Origin: Pseudofabraea citricarpa
Lineage: Eukaryota; Ascomycota; Leotiomycetes; Helotiales; Dermateaceae
DNA length: 64,000 nucleotides
Assembly: GCA_029641185.1 (NCBI GenBank)
Contig: JAPWGK010000021.1
Location: 496,001 to 560,000, forward strand
Direction: 5' to 3'
How positions within the stretch are numbered: position 1 is the stretch's first letter; each line of letters begins with the position of its first letter. Both the position numbers and the translations under genes were made by a program. Shown in pieces: positions 12,730 through 23,124 of the stretch. Below the pieces are notes generated by a model. It saw nothing but the letters and a program-made list of their open reading frames with translations, was not told the DNA's origin and made no database searches.

Positions 12730-13910
12730 ATGGCGGTCAAGGCTCTCGAGATCCGTCCTCTGCCAGTCCCAGCAGGCTCCCAGGTCAACTTTGGAGTTGA
12801 GATTGAGAATGTAGATCTGGAGAATCTCAGCGAGGAGGACTTTCTCACCATCCGGGACGCTCTTTACACCTCGCACGTGGTGATTCTCAAGAACCAAGAG
12901 GGCCTCTCGCCCAAAGCTCAATACGAGCTGACCAAGAGATTCGACCCCACGGCCGAGAACTACGGGCACGGCAAGACGCTCGACGCAAAACGTTCAGTGT
13001 GAGTGTGGTCAGACTATCACATGGAAAAGCCGTACTGATTCCTCGTGATAGCCTTCACCCAGATCTCAAGACCATCCCCCACCAACCACAAGTCCAGGTC
13101 ATTGGCAATGGTCCCTTTGAGGAGTATGAGGGCCTCAAGAACATCACCCTTGTTCACCCACACCACAAGAAGTTCCACAAGGATGCCGTTCCCGAAGCGG
13201 AAGATTTGGACTTTACCCGCTTCTTCAGATGGCACGTCGATGCCGCACTGTACGCCCTGAACCCGCCCAAGGTTACTAGCTTGATGGCTGTGAAAGTGCC
13301 CGAAGGTCGTCGTCAGACGCTTCGCTACGACGACGGAACTGGCGACGAGTTGGACGTCCCGCTCGGCACGACTGCCTTTGTCTCTGGACAGAGAATGTAC
13401 GATATCCTGAGTGACGAGGACAAGGAATTCGTGCGCGGTGCCAAGGTGGAATATGCACCACATCCATACATCTGGATGTCGCCATCCAAATCGCGTTCCA
13501 CAGGACTCGGAATGGTCTCCGAGGGCCTGGAACTCTCTCTCTCCGAACTCCCTCCCGTCAACGAGGCAGATATCAAGATCTTGCCCATGTGTTGGAAAAA
13601 CCCTCTCACGGGCAATCTTGCGCTCCAGATTCATCCTTCTGCTATCAAGGCCATCCATCTCCCCAACGGTGAGGTCATGGATGACTTGAAGGAGGTTAGG
13701 GAGCTGGTCTACCGGTTACAGAGACCAGGTATTGCTCCCGGGTTGGTGTACCCTCACGGCTGGGTGCAGGGCGACCTGGCGCTGTTCAACAACCAAGGGG
13801 TGTTGCACTCGGTATGCGGTGCCTTCAAACCCGAGGAACAACGGTTGTTTCGACAGTGCAACATGGCATCCAGCGAGGGTATCACGGGACCGGATGGGAA
13901 GCTGTACTAG
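12730..13910 (+). CDS. xanA: Alpha-ketoglutarate-dependent xanthine dioxygenase (TauD/TfdA family)
   Basis: Two exons (12730-12998, 13052-13910) give 375 residues, the size usual for fungal XanA. XanA hydroxylates xanthine to uric acid in the cytosol using Fe(II), O2 and 2-oxoglutarate, an alternative to xanthine dehydrogenase in purine salvage. The facial triad is visible: His151 and Asp153 in FRWHVDAALYALNPP, and the distal His342 in NQGVLHSVCGAF. These line up closely with the positions I recall for Aspergillus nidulans XanA (149, 151, 340). The start ATG follows a TATA box and CT-rich leader at normal distances. Distinction from other TauD-like fungal enzymes rests on the overall pattern, so the reaction is a strong but untested assignment. 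Confidence 0.85.
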
Positions 13911-15658
13911 GGAGCGGCAACGGGTGCATGCGCGCGAGCGAGGGGGGATATGCACGGCATAGCATGGATTTCTCTTTTAGTTTTCGTCTTTTTGGTTTTG
14001 TTTGTCTGGGCATGTACGAACTCGGCGCAACGCATCTAAGCCTCGACTAGAGAGGAACTCGGCGTTAACGTAACAAAGCGTATACCCAGGCGTTGCTTTG
14101 GATTTTTGCCTTTTTTTTGCTTTTCGACGGCAGACGGGAATAGAAATGGCTCGTTGTGATCAGGCCGACGTTGCCTTGTCAGTTATCATCTACCTGTCTC
14201 ATTTGTCGTGTATGTGCGTGTGTGTGCGTGTGTATGTCTCTGTCAGTGCTCTCTGCTCGCCAAGAGGGTGCTGGTTTTCACATGCAAGTAACTGCCATGG
14301 CATGTCGGTTGGAGAAGGGTTTATGTTGGGTTCGTTTATTGTTGTGTGTGTGTGAGTGTGTGAGAGTGAGTGTGTGAGTGTGTGAGATGAGGCTGGGTGT
14401 AGAGGAGGTAGGGATAGTAAGAAAGGGAGGGTAGGGCAGGGCAGAGTAAGGTAGGGTAAGGTAGGGTAGTAGTTACACAGCGATGAGATCAGATCGGCTC
14501 GTAGGCCGAAGAAGCAGATAGGAAGGAAAGGAGTAGGATAGTAGTATCCGAAGGTAAGGTAACAGTAACAGAACAGAGAGATAGGCGCCCAACCACAATC
14601 ATAACCACACCCACATCCACACCATAAGCCTAACCAGCTCAAAAGCCTTCAGCCTCGTGCTCGTGCTTGTGCTTGTGCTCTTTAGCTACCATCGCGGCCG
14701 GCTTGTGATAATCGTGGGTGGGTAAATGGCGGTCACACTCCGGGCATAAGATAGATAGCAGCGGGATTCGACGGTTAAAGAGGGGGGGGGGGGAGGTAGA
14801 AGGGGTGTTGTCCGTCTCACACAATTATAGACTACAGGTAAGTCTCATACAGTTGACTCAGGTCGAGGGCGGTGGGTAAGCGACGACGAGCGAGCTGGCG
14901 AGTCAGCCGCCGAATAATCCTCACTAGACCAAGTCAAGTCTCAGTTCGTCAGCTGATGGTGCTGGAGTTTGTGAGTGGATGGTCCTCCTTCTCTCCTTCT
15001 CTCCTTCTGGAGCCCCCAGAAAACAAAGACGGGGTTGTGGTGGTGGGGGAGTTGGGGAATGTGGGAGATGTGGCCAGGGTTGGGGCTGATGCGCAAGTCA
15101 GTTGACCGCATTCTGCTCTCGTCCAACAGGAATGACGACAATGCAAGACCCTTGACCCTCCGCGGCCGCCCCTGCATACTTGGACTGTCAGTCAGTGATC
15201 ACAACTTATACATACATACTGTCTCTCTCTCTCTCTTCCTACCCACCCACCATCAACCATCTCTGCTCTCCCAACCCGTCGCAGGAATACAGGTACGTGT
15301 TCGTTATACACACACAAAAAAAGAAAGAAAAAAGAGAAAAAGCCATCGACCTTCCACAGCGCAGGATTTCCCCTCTAGGATTAATCTCCGGCCGCCCACC
15401 GACCACAACAGCCTTCACCGCAGAGCATTGGCATGGCCCACGAACTAGTACAAGTACCACCACCGCTGCTACCGTAACGCTACCATCATCCCATCGACGC
15501 CGACCTCAATTGCCGTCTTCTTTGTAAGGTACTTTGACTGAAGCCTTTTTGTTCAATGAGTGCGCTGCTCTAATCAACCTTCATTCTTTCTTTCATTCAG
15601 CTGCACCACCACCCTTCTCAACACGCGCAACGCTTCATGGCGCGCAACGACCAGGAAC
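13911..15658. other. Intergenic region with TG/GT repeats and G-rich block
   Basis: No confident gene. It contains (TG)n near 14215-14235 and 14340-14390, a G-run block at 14425-14470, and the leader of the lipase gene. A likely leader intron runs from GTAAGGT at about 15525 to ATTCAG at 15600. A minus-strand frame at 14639-14824 is discussed in the findings. Confidence 0.5.
14425..14441 (+). other. G-quadruplex candidate
   Basis: Four GGG runs are separated by loops of 1, 2 and 2 bases (GGGAGGGTAGGGCAGGG), and more GGT/GGG runs follow to 14470. It lies downstream of the xanA-like gene. Confidence 0.6.
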
Positions 15659-18130
15659 ATGGTGTTGCTAGGATACTTTCAGAGCAAAGTGCCGTTGCAT
15701 TGTTCGCACTATGATGACGAGAAAAAGACAGCCACTTCGTCCGCTCCTATATCCAACCCAGCCAAAGACAAAGCCCTCCGTCGAGCCTCCCTATCCCGCC
15801 AGCCGTCAACATGGTCCTTGGTCGAACCGGCCGCCCGCATCCTGAGAGGCAGCGCGGGCCTGGTCAACAGCGCTCTCGCACAGTTACATGATGGGTTGAG
15901 CGAGGAGGAACGCTGCGAGATGAGGCGCAGGGAGGAGATGGGCCAGATTCTAGCATTGAGGATGAAGAATGCCGAGACGGTCGACCAGTGGAGGGTGGCC
16001 GCACAGGAGCTGGACAAATTGGAAGACAACGAGTCCTGGAAGCAGGATCCAGCATCGCCCGACTTCGATGACGGTCTCGTGCAGATTCGACTGAAGCAGC
16101 TCGACAAGGCGAGGACAGACTGCGATACCAAGGCCATGCTTCACCTCGTGCGAACCTCACTATCCCGCGATCTGGCAGGAATGGGGAACATCAGACTGTA
16201 CAAGCACACCCACATCGGGACAAAGGATCTCATTGAGCGCTATATAGATTCGACGTTGGCTACCATCCGCGCGCTGGTAGAGACGAGCAAGCATAGCCTC
16301 CCTCAAGGCATGGAGACCAAAGACATCTTGGAGCAGGTCATCTACGCCAGGCAGGCATTTGGGAGAAGTGCCCTCTTGCTGAGCGGAGGTGCTACATTTG
16401 GCATGAATCACGTAGGAGTTTTGAAGGCGCTTTTTGAAGCCAATTTACTACCGCGCATCATTTCGGGCGCATCGGCCGGCAGCATTGTTTGCGCTGTCCT
16501 GTGTACGCGCATGGATGAGGAGATACCAGACGTCCTCAAATCCTTTCCATACGGCGACTTGGCAGTGTTTGAGGACCCTGATCGAGAAGACGGTGTGCTT
16601 GAACGTGTGCACCGGCTGTTGACTCAAGGCTCTTGGATTGACATCAAGCATCTGATTAGGGTCATGCAGGAATTGCTTGGCGACATGACCTTCCAAGAAG
16701 CTTACAACCGTACTCGGAGAATCCTCAACATCTGCGTCTCGTCGGCATCGGTGTACGAATTGCCTCGACTTCTCAACTATGTCACGTCGCCGAACGTCAT
16801 GATCTGGTCGGCTGTTGCTGCTTCTTGTTCCGTGCCTTTCCTCTTCTCGGCTACGCAACTTCTGGTCAAGAATCCCATCACAGGCGAGAACATCCCTTGG
16901 AACCCGACACCACAAAAGTGGATTGATGGCAGTGTGGATAATGATCTACCCATGACACGACTCGCAGAGATGTTCAACGTGAATCACTTTATCGTCTCTC
17001 AGGTAAATCCTCATGTGATTCCTTTCTTGGCTAAGGATGACAAGGCCATTACACACGAGGCACTGACGGATGACTCTACTGGGCCAGGATGGGTCTATAC
17101 TCTGACAAACCTTGCCAAAGATGAGGCATTGTATCGTATGCAGGTCCTCGCTGAGCTGGGAATATTTCCTAACCTCGTGACAAAGTGCCGGTCGGTTCTA
17201 AGTCAAAAATACTCTGGCGATATCACCATCTTACCCGAGATTGAGTATAAGGATTTCCCCAGGATGCTGAAGAATCCCACGGCAGAATTCATGGTTCAAA
17301 CTTGTCTCTCGGGAGAGCGAGCGACATGGCCAAAGCTGAGCAGAGTAAGGAATCACTGTGCGGTAGAGTTGGAATTGGATGCCGCAGTACAACAACTCCG
17401 AGCTCGTGTAGTATTCAGCCCTAGCCAGGTTGATCTGCGCAGGATGACGACTGGAAGTCTTCGCACTACTGGAAGAAAAGGTGGACGACGGAGGCGAGAC
17501 AGCGGCAGTAATTTCAACGCGTTGCAATTTGCAAGCTTGAATGGAGAGCAGGAAGATGTTGGTCTGCAAATGAAAGATACCTCACGGCCACTCCTGAGAA
17601 GTGCCAGTTCACATCTGAGTGCCAACCGGCGGTACATGCAACCACTTGTCTCCAAACATTCTCGCGCCTCAACACCCTCCGGAACACCTCATCTGGAGAT
17701 TGAAACCCCAGGAGCGCCGTTTGGGCGGTTACCACCTGCGGCTCGACACGGATTACACTTAAATCTTCAAATGCCAGATATATCATCTGCTGGAGAAACC
17801 ACGCAGTCACCACGTAGTTCCGATGCCGACATTGACTCTCATACGGATGAGAGTAGCCCGGAATTGGATTATTCGGACAATGGAGCCATCGGGTTAGGTG
17901 TCTACGAGCATGGGGATGAGAGCGAGGTTGATTTCTTCTCTCTGAATCAACCCGTCACACCTCGGACCGATCATGTGCTCGCGACGGTCCCAACAGCCTC
18001 TCTGTCACCAGCCTTGTCTCGATCGAGCCTTGCCCTACATGCAAAGGTGGCTTCGTTTCCGAACAAGAACCCTACGGCTCCAAGTACGCCCGAGATTACT
18101 TATAAGAGGATCTTTCACGGCAGCCAGTGA
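15659..18130 (+). CDS. Patatin-like lipase, Tgl4/Tgl5 family
   Basis: One exon of 823 residues. The N-terminal region matches the DUF3336 segment that precedes the patatin domain in fungal Tgl3/4/5 triacylglycerol lipases. The patatin domain follows: oxyanion loop GGATFGMNHVG near residue 242, nucleophile elbow GASAGS (Ser272) and the dyad aspartate in DGS (Asp423). The Ser-Asp dyad is complete. The C-terminal 250 residues are Ser/Pro-rich and probably disordered, with several SP/TP sites that could be phosphorylated. Family members hydrolyse triacylglycerol at lipid droplets and some also act on lysophospholipids. The ATG at 15659 follows a likely leader intron and no upstream in-frame ATG is coding-like. 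Which yeast Tgl it equals cannot be told from sequence alone. Confidence 0.85.
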   Translation: MVLLGYFQSKVPLHCSHYDDEKKTATSSAPISNPAKDKALRRASLSRQPSTWSLVEPAARILRGSAGLVNSALAQLHDGLSEEERCEMRRREEMGQILALRMKNAETVDQWRVAAQELDKLEDNESWKQDPASPDFDDGLVQIRLKQLDKARTDCDTKAMLHLVRTSLSRDLAGMGNIRLYKHTHIGTKDLIERYIDSTLATIRALVETSKHSLPQGMETKDILEQVIYARQAFGRSALLLSGGATFGMNHVGVLKALFEANLLPRIISGASAGSIVCAVLCTRMDEEIPDVLKSFPYGDLAVFEDPDREDGVLERVHRLLTQGSWIDIKHLIRVMQELLGDMTFQEAYNRTRRILNICVSSASVYELPRLLNYVTSPNVMIWSAVAASCSVPFLFSATQLLVKNPITGENIPWNPTPQKWIDGSVDNDLPMTRLAEMFNVNHFIVSQVNPHVIPFLAKDDKAITHEALTDDSTGPGWVYTLTNLAKDEALYRMQVLAELGIFPNLVTKCRSVLSQKYSGDITILPEIEYKDFPRMLKNPTAEFMVQTCLSGERATWPKLSRVRNHCAVELELDAAVQQLRARVVFSPSQVDLRRMTTGSLRTTGRKGGRRRRDSGSNFNALQFASLNGEQEDVGLQMKDTSRPLLRSASSHLSANRRYMQPLVSKHSRASTPSGTPHLEIETPGAPFGRLPPAARHGLHLNLQMPDISSAGETTQSPRSSDADIDSHTDESSPELDYSDNGAIGLGVYEHGDESEVDFFSLNQPVTPRTDHVLATVPTASLSPALSRSSLALHAKVASFPNKNPTAPSTPEITYKRIFHGSQ

Positions 18131-19689
18131 AACGCTTTTGGTGTTTTTGTGCCCTTGAAATTTGTTTTTGGTGTAGCGTTCGCTTGTTTGTTTTGATTCA
18201 CTCTGCATTTCCATCCCCTGATGCATTATCTTGCGTTCGTTTTGTGTCTGCGTGCATTGCATTGTGTGTATGCTGAGTGGGGTGGGTAGGCATTAAATGA
18301 GACAGACGAGTTGAATCACTTCTTCAATTTAGATCTGGACCCCTTTTTTTCTTCTTCTCTTCTCTTTCTTTCTCGTCTTCGCGCGTGGGTTAGGGCGAGG
18401 TGGTGGGCCGTGGGGTGGGGGTTTGCTTTGGTTTTTGTTTTTGGTAAAGAGGATTTGGTGCACAGAATTGGCGTTTTTTGTTTTGTTTTGTTGTTGTTGA
18501 TTTTGATCTTGCGAGGATTTTGAGGATCAGGGGAGGAGAGGAATATTAAGAGTGGGAAAGTGTAGGTGGATGGATGAGGAAACAGAAGCAGAAGCAGAAG
18601 TGGTCAATCAAAGTGTTGTCGTTCGTGTGGGTAGTGGTACTGTCTATCTTGTCTGTCTGTCTGTCTGCATTGCATGTCATATCTGAATTCATCTAGTCTG
18701 GTGGTGGTTTGATTGGTGGTTTTCAGTGTGGAGGGATGATCTGAGTTGAGAGCTTTAAATAGATACCTAGGTACGGAATGAGAATTGAGAATTCAGAAAT
18801 CAGAATTGATAATCAATGAAAGTAGCTTGAGGGAAAGAGGTTAGAGAAGGTTCTGCGGGAGCACTATAGCCGAAACTTACTACCTACCAACCTCGCTCGA
18901 CCTGGAGAGTTGGCCTTGCTCCTCTACATCTTCACAACTACTTGCTCGGCCCTTCTTCACATTGTGTGATCTGTTAGTCCCTGCCATGGCTTACTTCTTT
19001 TCTCTCTGTCACTCACCGCCTGCGATATGCTACCGACCAGATGAGCCCCTTCATAGCGGCCACAGAGAGAACCATGTGATGGTACAGCAGCGGCGAGATC
19101 TTGGCTGGCTTTGACGATAGCCTCCAAGGCCGAGTATGATTGATGAGTAAGGTCCTTGCATCACTTCTACCCTAAGGAGTTGTCGCGGTAACACTGCAAC
19201 ACAGCCTGCACCAAGTCTTGGTAACCAATCATTATCCGCTTTGGGCAAATTCGACGGGTAGGCCATTACCCCTCACAGCCTTGCTTACCTCAGTTGCCGG
19301 GCGGGGCCGGGAATAGCTGGGAATAAGCGGCGGCATCTGGGGCCCGGACGCCCTGAGGCCCTGCAGCCACTCAAAAATCTCCAACAGGACGGGTTGCCGA
19401 CGGTCTGCGGATATAAACATCATGACTCAAGGGAATATCGCTCACCCTCCTCACCTACCTCTTTTCCTCCATTCTCCATTTTTCTTCTTCTTTTTTTTCT
19501 TTCTTCTTCTTTTTTTTTTTCTTCTCGCTGTCATTCATAATGCTCTGCGTCTCCCACCAACGTCTCCTTTGCTATCTCTCTGGACCCTCCGCTCTTCATC
19601 CTCCAACGGGTTATCGCTTCCGCTGATTGTCATGTTGCGCTGCTATCATTCGCAAGAGCTCTTTTTATACCCAACTCCATCCACCCGCC
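18131..19689. other. Intergenic region with (TCTG)n and poly-pyrimidine leader
   Basis: No gene seen. It has (CTGT)n at about 18645-18666, an AGAATT-rich patch near 18780-18815 and a long T/C tract at 19475-19525 just before the transporter start, which looks like a pyrimidine-rich leader. Confidence 0.5.
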
Positions 19690-21574
19690 ATGATCGCTCG
19701 TGAGATGGATCCAGAAATCTTTGGCGAGGAGAAGCAGCCTCGCCGCGAACCAAGTAGCGATGGAGAGTCGGTGACGGAGGAAAGTCTTCGAGGGGACGTC
19801 GATGGACGGTCCGATATCTCCAGCACCTCCCAAGTTGGTACAAGACTAGACGCGACGTCTCCCATCGTGTACCACTACCTCACTTTCAAGACGCCGCTCC
19901 CATTCCCGTCCTCGCAGGGCTTGTTAGAACCGGGTGCCTTACCGCCTCCGCCAGAGCCAGACTTGAAAAAATATACTTCGCCGTTCGATTGGTCCAAAAC
20001 GAGAAAAAGCTTGACGATATGGCTGTCTTGTATCGCGACCCTCATCACGGCATATACGGCCGGCGCCTATTCTCCGGCATCCAAGAAGATGGCTGCTGAA
20101 TGGGAGGTCAGTGAAGTTGCCATCGCTGTTGGCATCACCAGTTTCTGTTCTGGGTTTGCCATTGCGCCCATGGTGCTCGCGCCCTTCTCCGAGATCAATG
20201 GACGATACCCGGTCTTTGTCGTGTCCGGAATCCTGTTCTTCGTCAGCCAGATCTGCTGTGCCGTGACGCAGTCGTATGGCGGCATGATTGTTGCCAGACT
20301 CTTCGTGGGCTGCGGAAGTTCGGTATTCTCCACCATGGTCGGCGGTGTGGTCAGTGATCTATACCACGCCGATGAGAGGAACACCCCGATGGCTCTGTTC
20401 TCCGGGGGAGCTCTGTTTGGGACTGGACTTGGGCCCTTGGTTAGCGGGCTCATCGTACAGCATCTGCACTGGAGATGGGTCTTCTGGTTACAAGCCATCA
20501 TGAATGGTGTCTTGATCGCCGTGTTCGCCTTGTTCTTCAAGGAGACGCGCGGGTCCATCCTGCTCAGCAAGAAGGCCAAGTGTCTAAACGCGTGGTATGA
20601 AGAGAGGGAGAGGTTGGGACACTTCGGCGTCGACGTGGCTCGCGTGTCTGAGAAGGCCGAGACTCACTCTCAGCGGGTCAGATGGAAGGTCAAAACCGAC
20701 GAAGAACGGCAATCCATCGCACAGATGATCCATATCTCCGTCTACAGGCCGTTCCACATGCTGGTCACAGAACCCGTCGTCTTCTTCTTCTCGCTCTGGG
20801 TCGCCTTCGCGTGGGCTGTGCTATACCTCACGTTCGGCTCGATCCCCTTGGTCTTCGGGCGATCCCACGGCTTCGACGTGCAAGACTCCGGATGCGTCTT
20901 CACAGCCATGTCAGTCGCGGCCGTGCTATCGACCATGCTCTCCATCTCGCAAGAGGCCCTGCTCTCGCGCTACATCAGCAAGCTCGGGCGCGGAGCCAAG
21001 CACACAGATCAGCTCGGCCGGACGGCCACGCAAGCATCCCGCTTCACCATCCGGAAGCTCGACATGTCGTCGCCCGAATCGCGCCTCTACTTCGCCTGCG
21101 TCGAGAGCGCCCTCCTCCCCATCGGCCTGTTCATGTTCGGCTGGACCCAGTTCGCCTCGATCCCCTGGATCGTCCCGACCGTCGCCATCGGCCTCGCCAC
21201 CGTCGGCATCTTCTCCATCTACCTCGCCACCTTCAACTACCTCGCCGACACGTACCACCGCTATGCGTCGTCGGCGCTCGCTGCCCAGTCGTTCTGCCGG
21301 AACATGCTCGGCGGCGTGTTTCCCTTAGTCAGTAAGTTGTGTTCTGAGTCGCCAGGCAAATGTGAAGGCGAAAGCGAAAGCGAATGTGAAGGCGAGTTCG
21401 AATGCTGACTCTCTTCACCCTCTAGCCGTCGCCATGTTCAACGGCCTCACCTTCCAAGGCGCCGCCTCCCTCCTCGGCGGCATCGGCGCCCTCTTGACCA
21501 TCGTCCCTTGGGTCCTCGTCCTCTACGGCCCGAAGATCCGCGCGCGCAGCAAGTTCGCGAGCGAGATCATGTGA
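19690..21574 (+). CDS. MFS transporter, DHA1 drug/polyamine H+ antiporter type
   Basis: Two exons (19690-21331 and 21426-21574) give 596 residues. About 115 polar cytosolic residues precede 12 predicted membrane segments. The loop FSEINGRYPVF fits the motif-A position, and FGTGLGPLVSG in the fifth segment is the antiporter motif C, which places it among drug:H+ antiporters with 12 helices. A long central loop separates the halves. The intron (GTAAGT to CTCTAG) is supported because it joins PLV to VAMFNGLTFQGAAS in frame, a typical end of this family. It contains a GAAAGC/GAAGGC-type low-complexity run. The substrate could be a polyamine or xenobiotic and is not predictable. The third quarter is very GC-rich, with a long Arg/His-rich frame-shadow on the same strand. 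Confidence 0.85.
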
Positions 21575-23093
21575 GGCCGTCTTTCCTGTCTGTCTGTCTG
21601 TCTGTCTGTCTGTTGTTTGAGCGAGCGATGCGATTAGTTTCTTAGCCTCTGCTTTTTTTTCTTACACGTATATAATTTATCTAGATTGTTCCTTGCTGGG
21701 TGGGAGAATAGATGGGTTGATAGATGAATATATGAATAATTGAATGAATAATTGAATGAATGAACACGTCGCTAGAAGGACGGATGGAACTGTTTTTCTC
21801 TGCTTGGTTTTGATCTGCTTTGCTCTACTATGCTGTGCTTCGATGTACTTTGGGTGGTTTAGATCCGAAGAATATCGAATCAGGAATTCGAATACCTATG
21901 CACTACGCACTAGGTCGTACGGCAGACCTTTAGAAAAGAACGACGAAAGAAGAAACAAAATAGAATCTAAACGTTTAATCCTCGAGCGTCGGGAAGAGCT
22001 TGAATGCCGAGAGGAGAGAGAGAGAGATGATTGAGAAGGTTACTTGAACAAGCGAGAAAAGAAGAAGAAAGAAAAAGAAAAAGAAAGCAAAGAGAAGAAG
22101 AGGAGAACAGAAGAAGTAGAGAAGATCTTGACCTCTTCAACGTACATATGTAAATATGTGTCGGTCGATATACCACCACCACCACCTCCTCCTATGAAGA
22201 AGCTCTCTGTCAAGACTCGCTTTATCTAAGAATTGTTTATCTATCTTGCAAGGATATATAGATAGATGGATAGGGATAGGGATGCTATAGCTAGATATCC
22301 ACTTACTGTTAAATATACCAGAAGTACTTACTGCGTTGTGATATATACACGTAGTAGTAGAGGCTGTAGCTATAGCTCTTCGTACGTCTCTTATAGAATC
22401 CGCTGGTTTCTACGCGTCAAGTAGGGCCGGTAGGTGTGGGGATAGGATCTGCTGAATACCTCTTCTAGTTACCCGTTTATTTACTAACAAGATAGCTTGT
22501 TACGGTACAAGAAAGGAGAATGAAAAGGGGTTCGGTTGTGGTTGTTATAATGCTGATAGTATATTATATGGGATGATTGGTTGGAGAGAGAGAGGGAGAG
22601 AGAGAGAGAGAGAGGGATGATAAGTCGTCGGCTGCTTACCGAATGAAATGTACCGAATGTACAGTACCGAAGTGAAGTGAAGTGAGCTTTAGCGTGCGGT
22701 CAGTTGGTGTAGCTGTAGAACGGGCGGGCGGGCGAGTGACAAATCATCCTGTAGGGTCGTAGCAGGGCGAAAAGTAAACAGACACACAAAAAAGAAAGAA
22801 AAAAACAAAAACGAAGCTTGTACCATCGGCGGGTTGGTGCTGCTGTAGTGTATAGTATGGAGAATGAAGGATTGAGAGAGAGGAAGAAAGAAAGAAAGAA
22901 AAAAAAAGAAGAAGAAGAAGAGAGGTTAACCCTGCTGCAGGCTTCATCCCTTCGCGCACCTTCAACACGAGGTGATACGAAGGAGGGCAAAGGCTTCTTT
23001 TTTTCTTCGGCTCTTCCAATCCATGTTGATTTCTTCTCTCTCTACTTCTTTTCCTCTTGCGTTTCTTCTCCCCTCCCACATTCGACCGGGTGA

Positions 23094-23124
<31 letters not shown>

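Noticed and set aside
13017..13658. 213-codon minus-strand frame opposite the xanthine dioxygenase
   Set aside because: The plus strand has a complete enzyme with its metal triad. The minus frame has no domain and no promoter.
20682..21335. 217-codon Arg/His-rich frame on the plus strand
   Set aside because: It lies wholly inside the DHA1 transporter in another frame. Its composition is a shadow of GC-rich codons.
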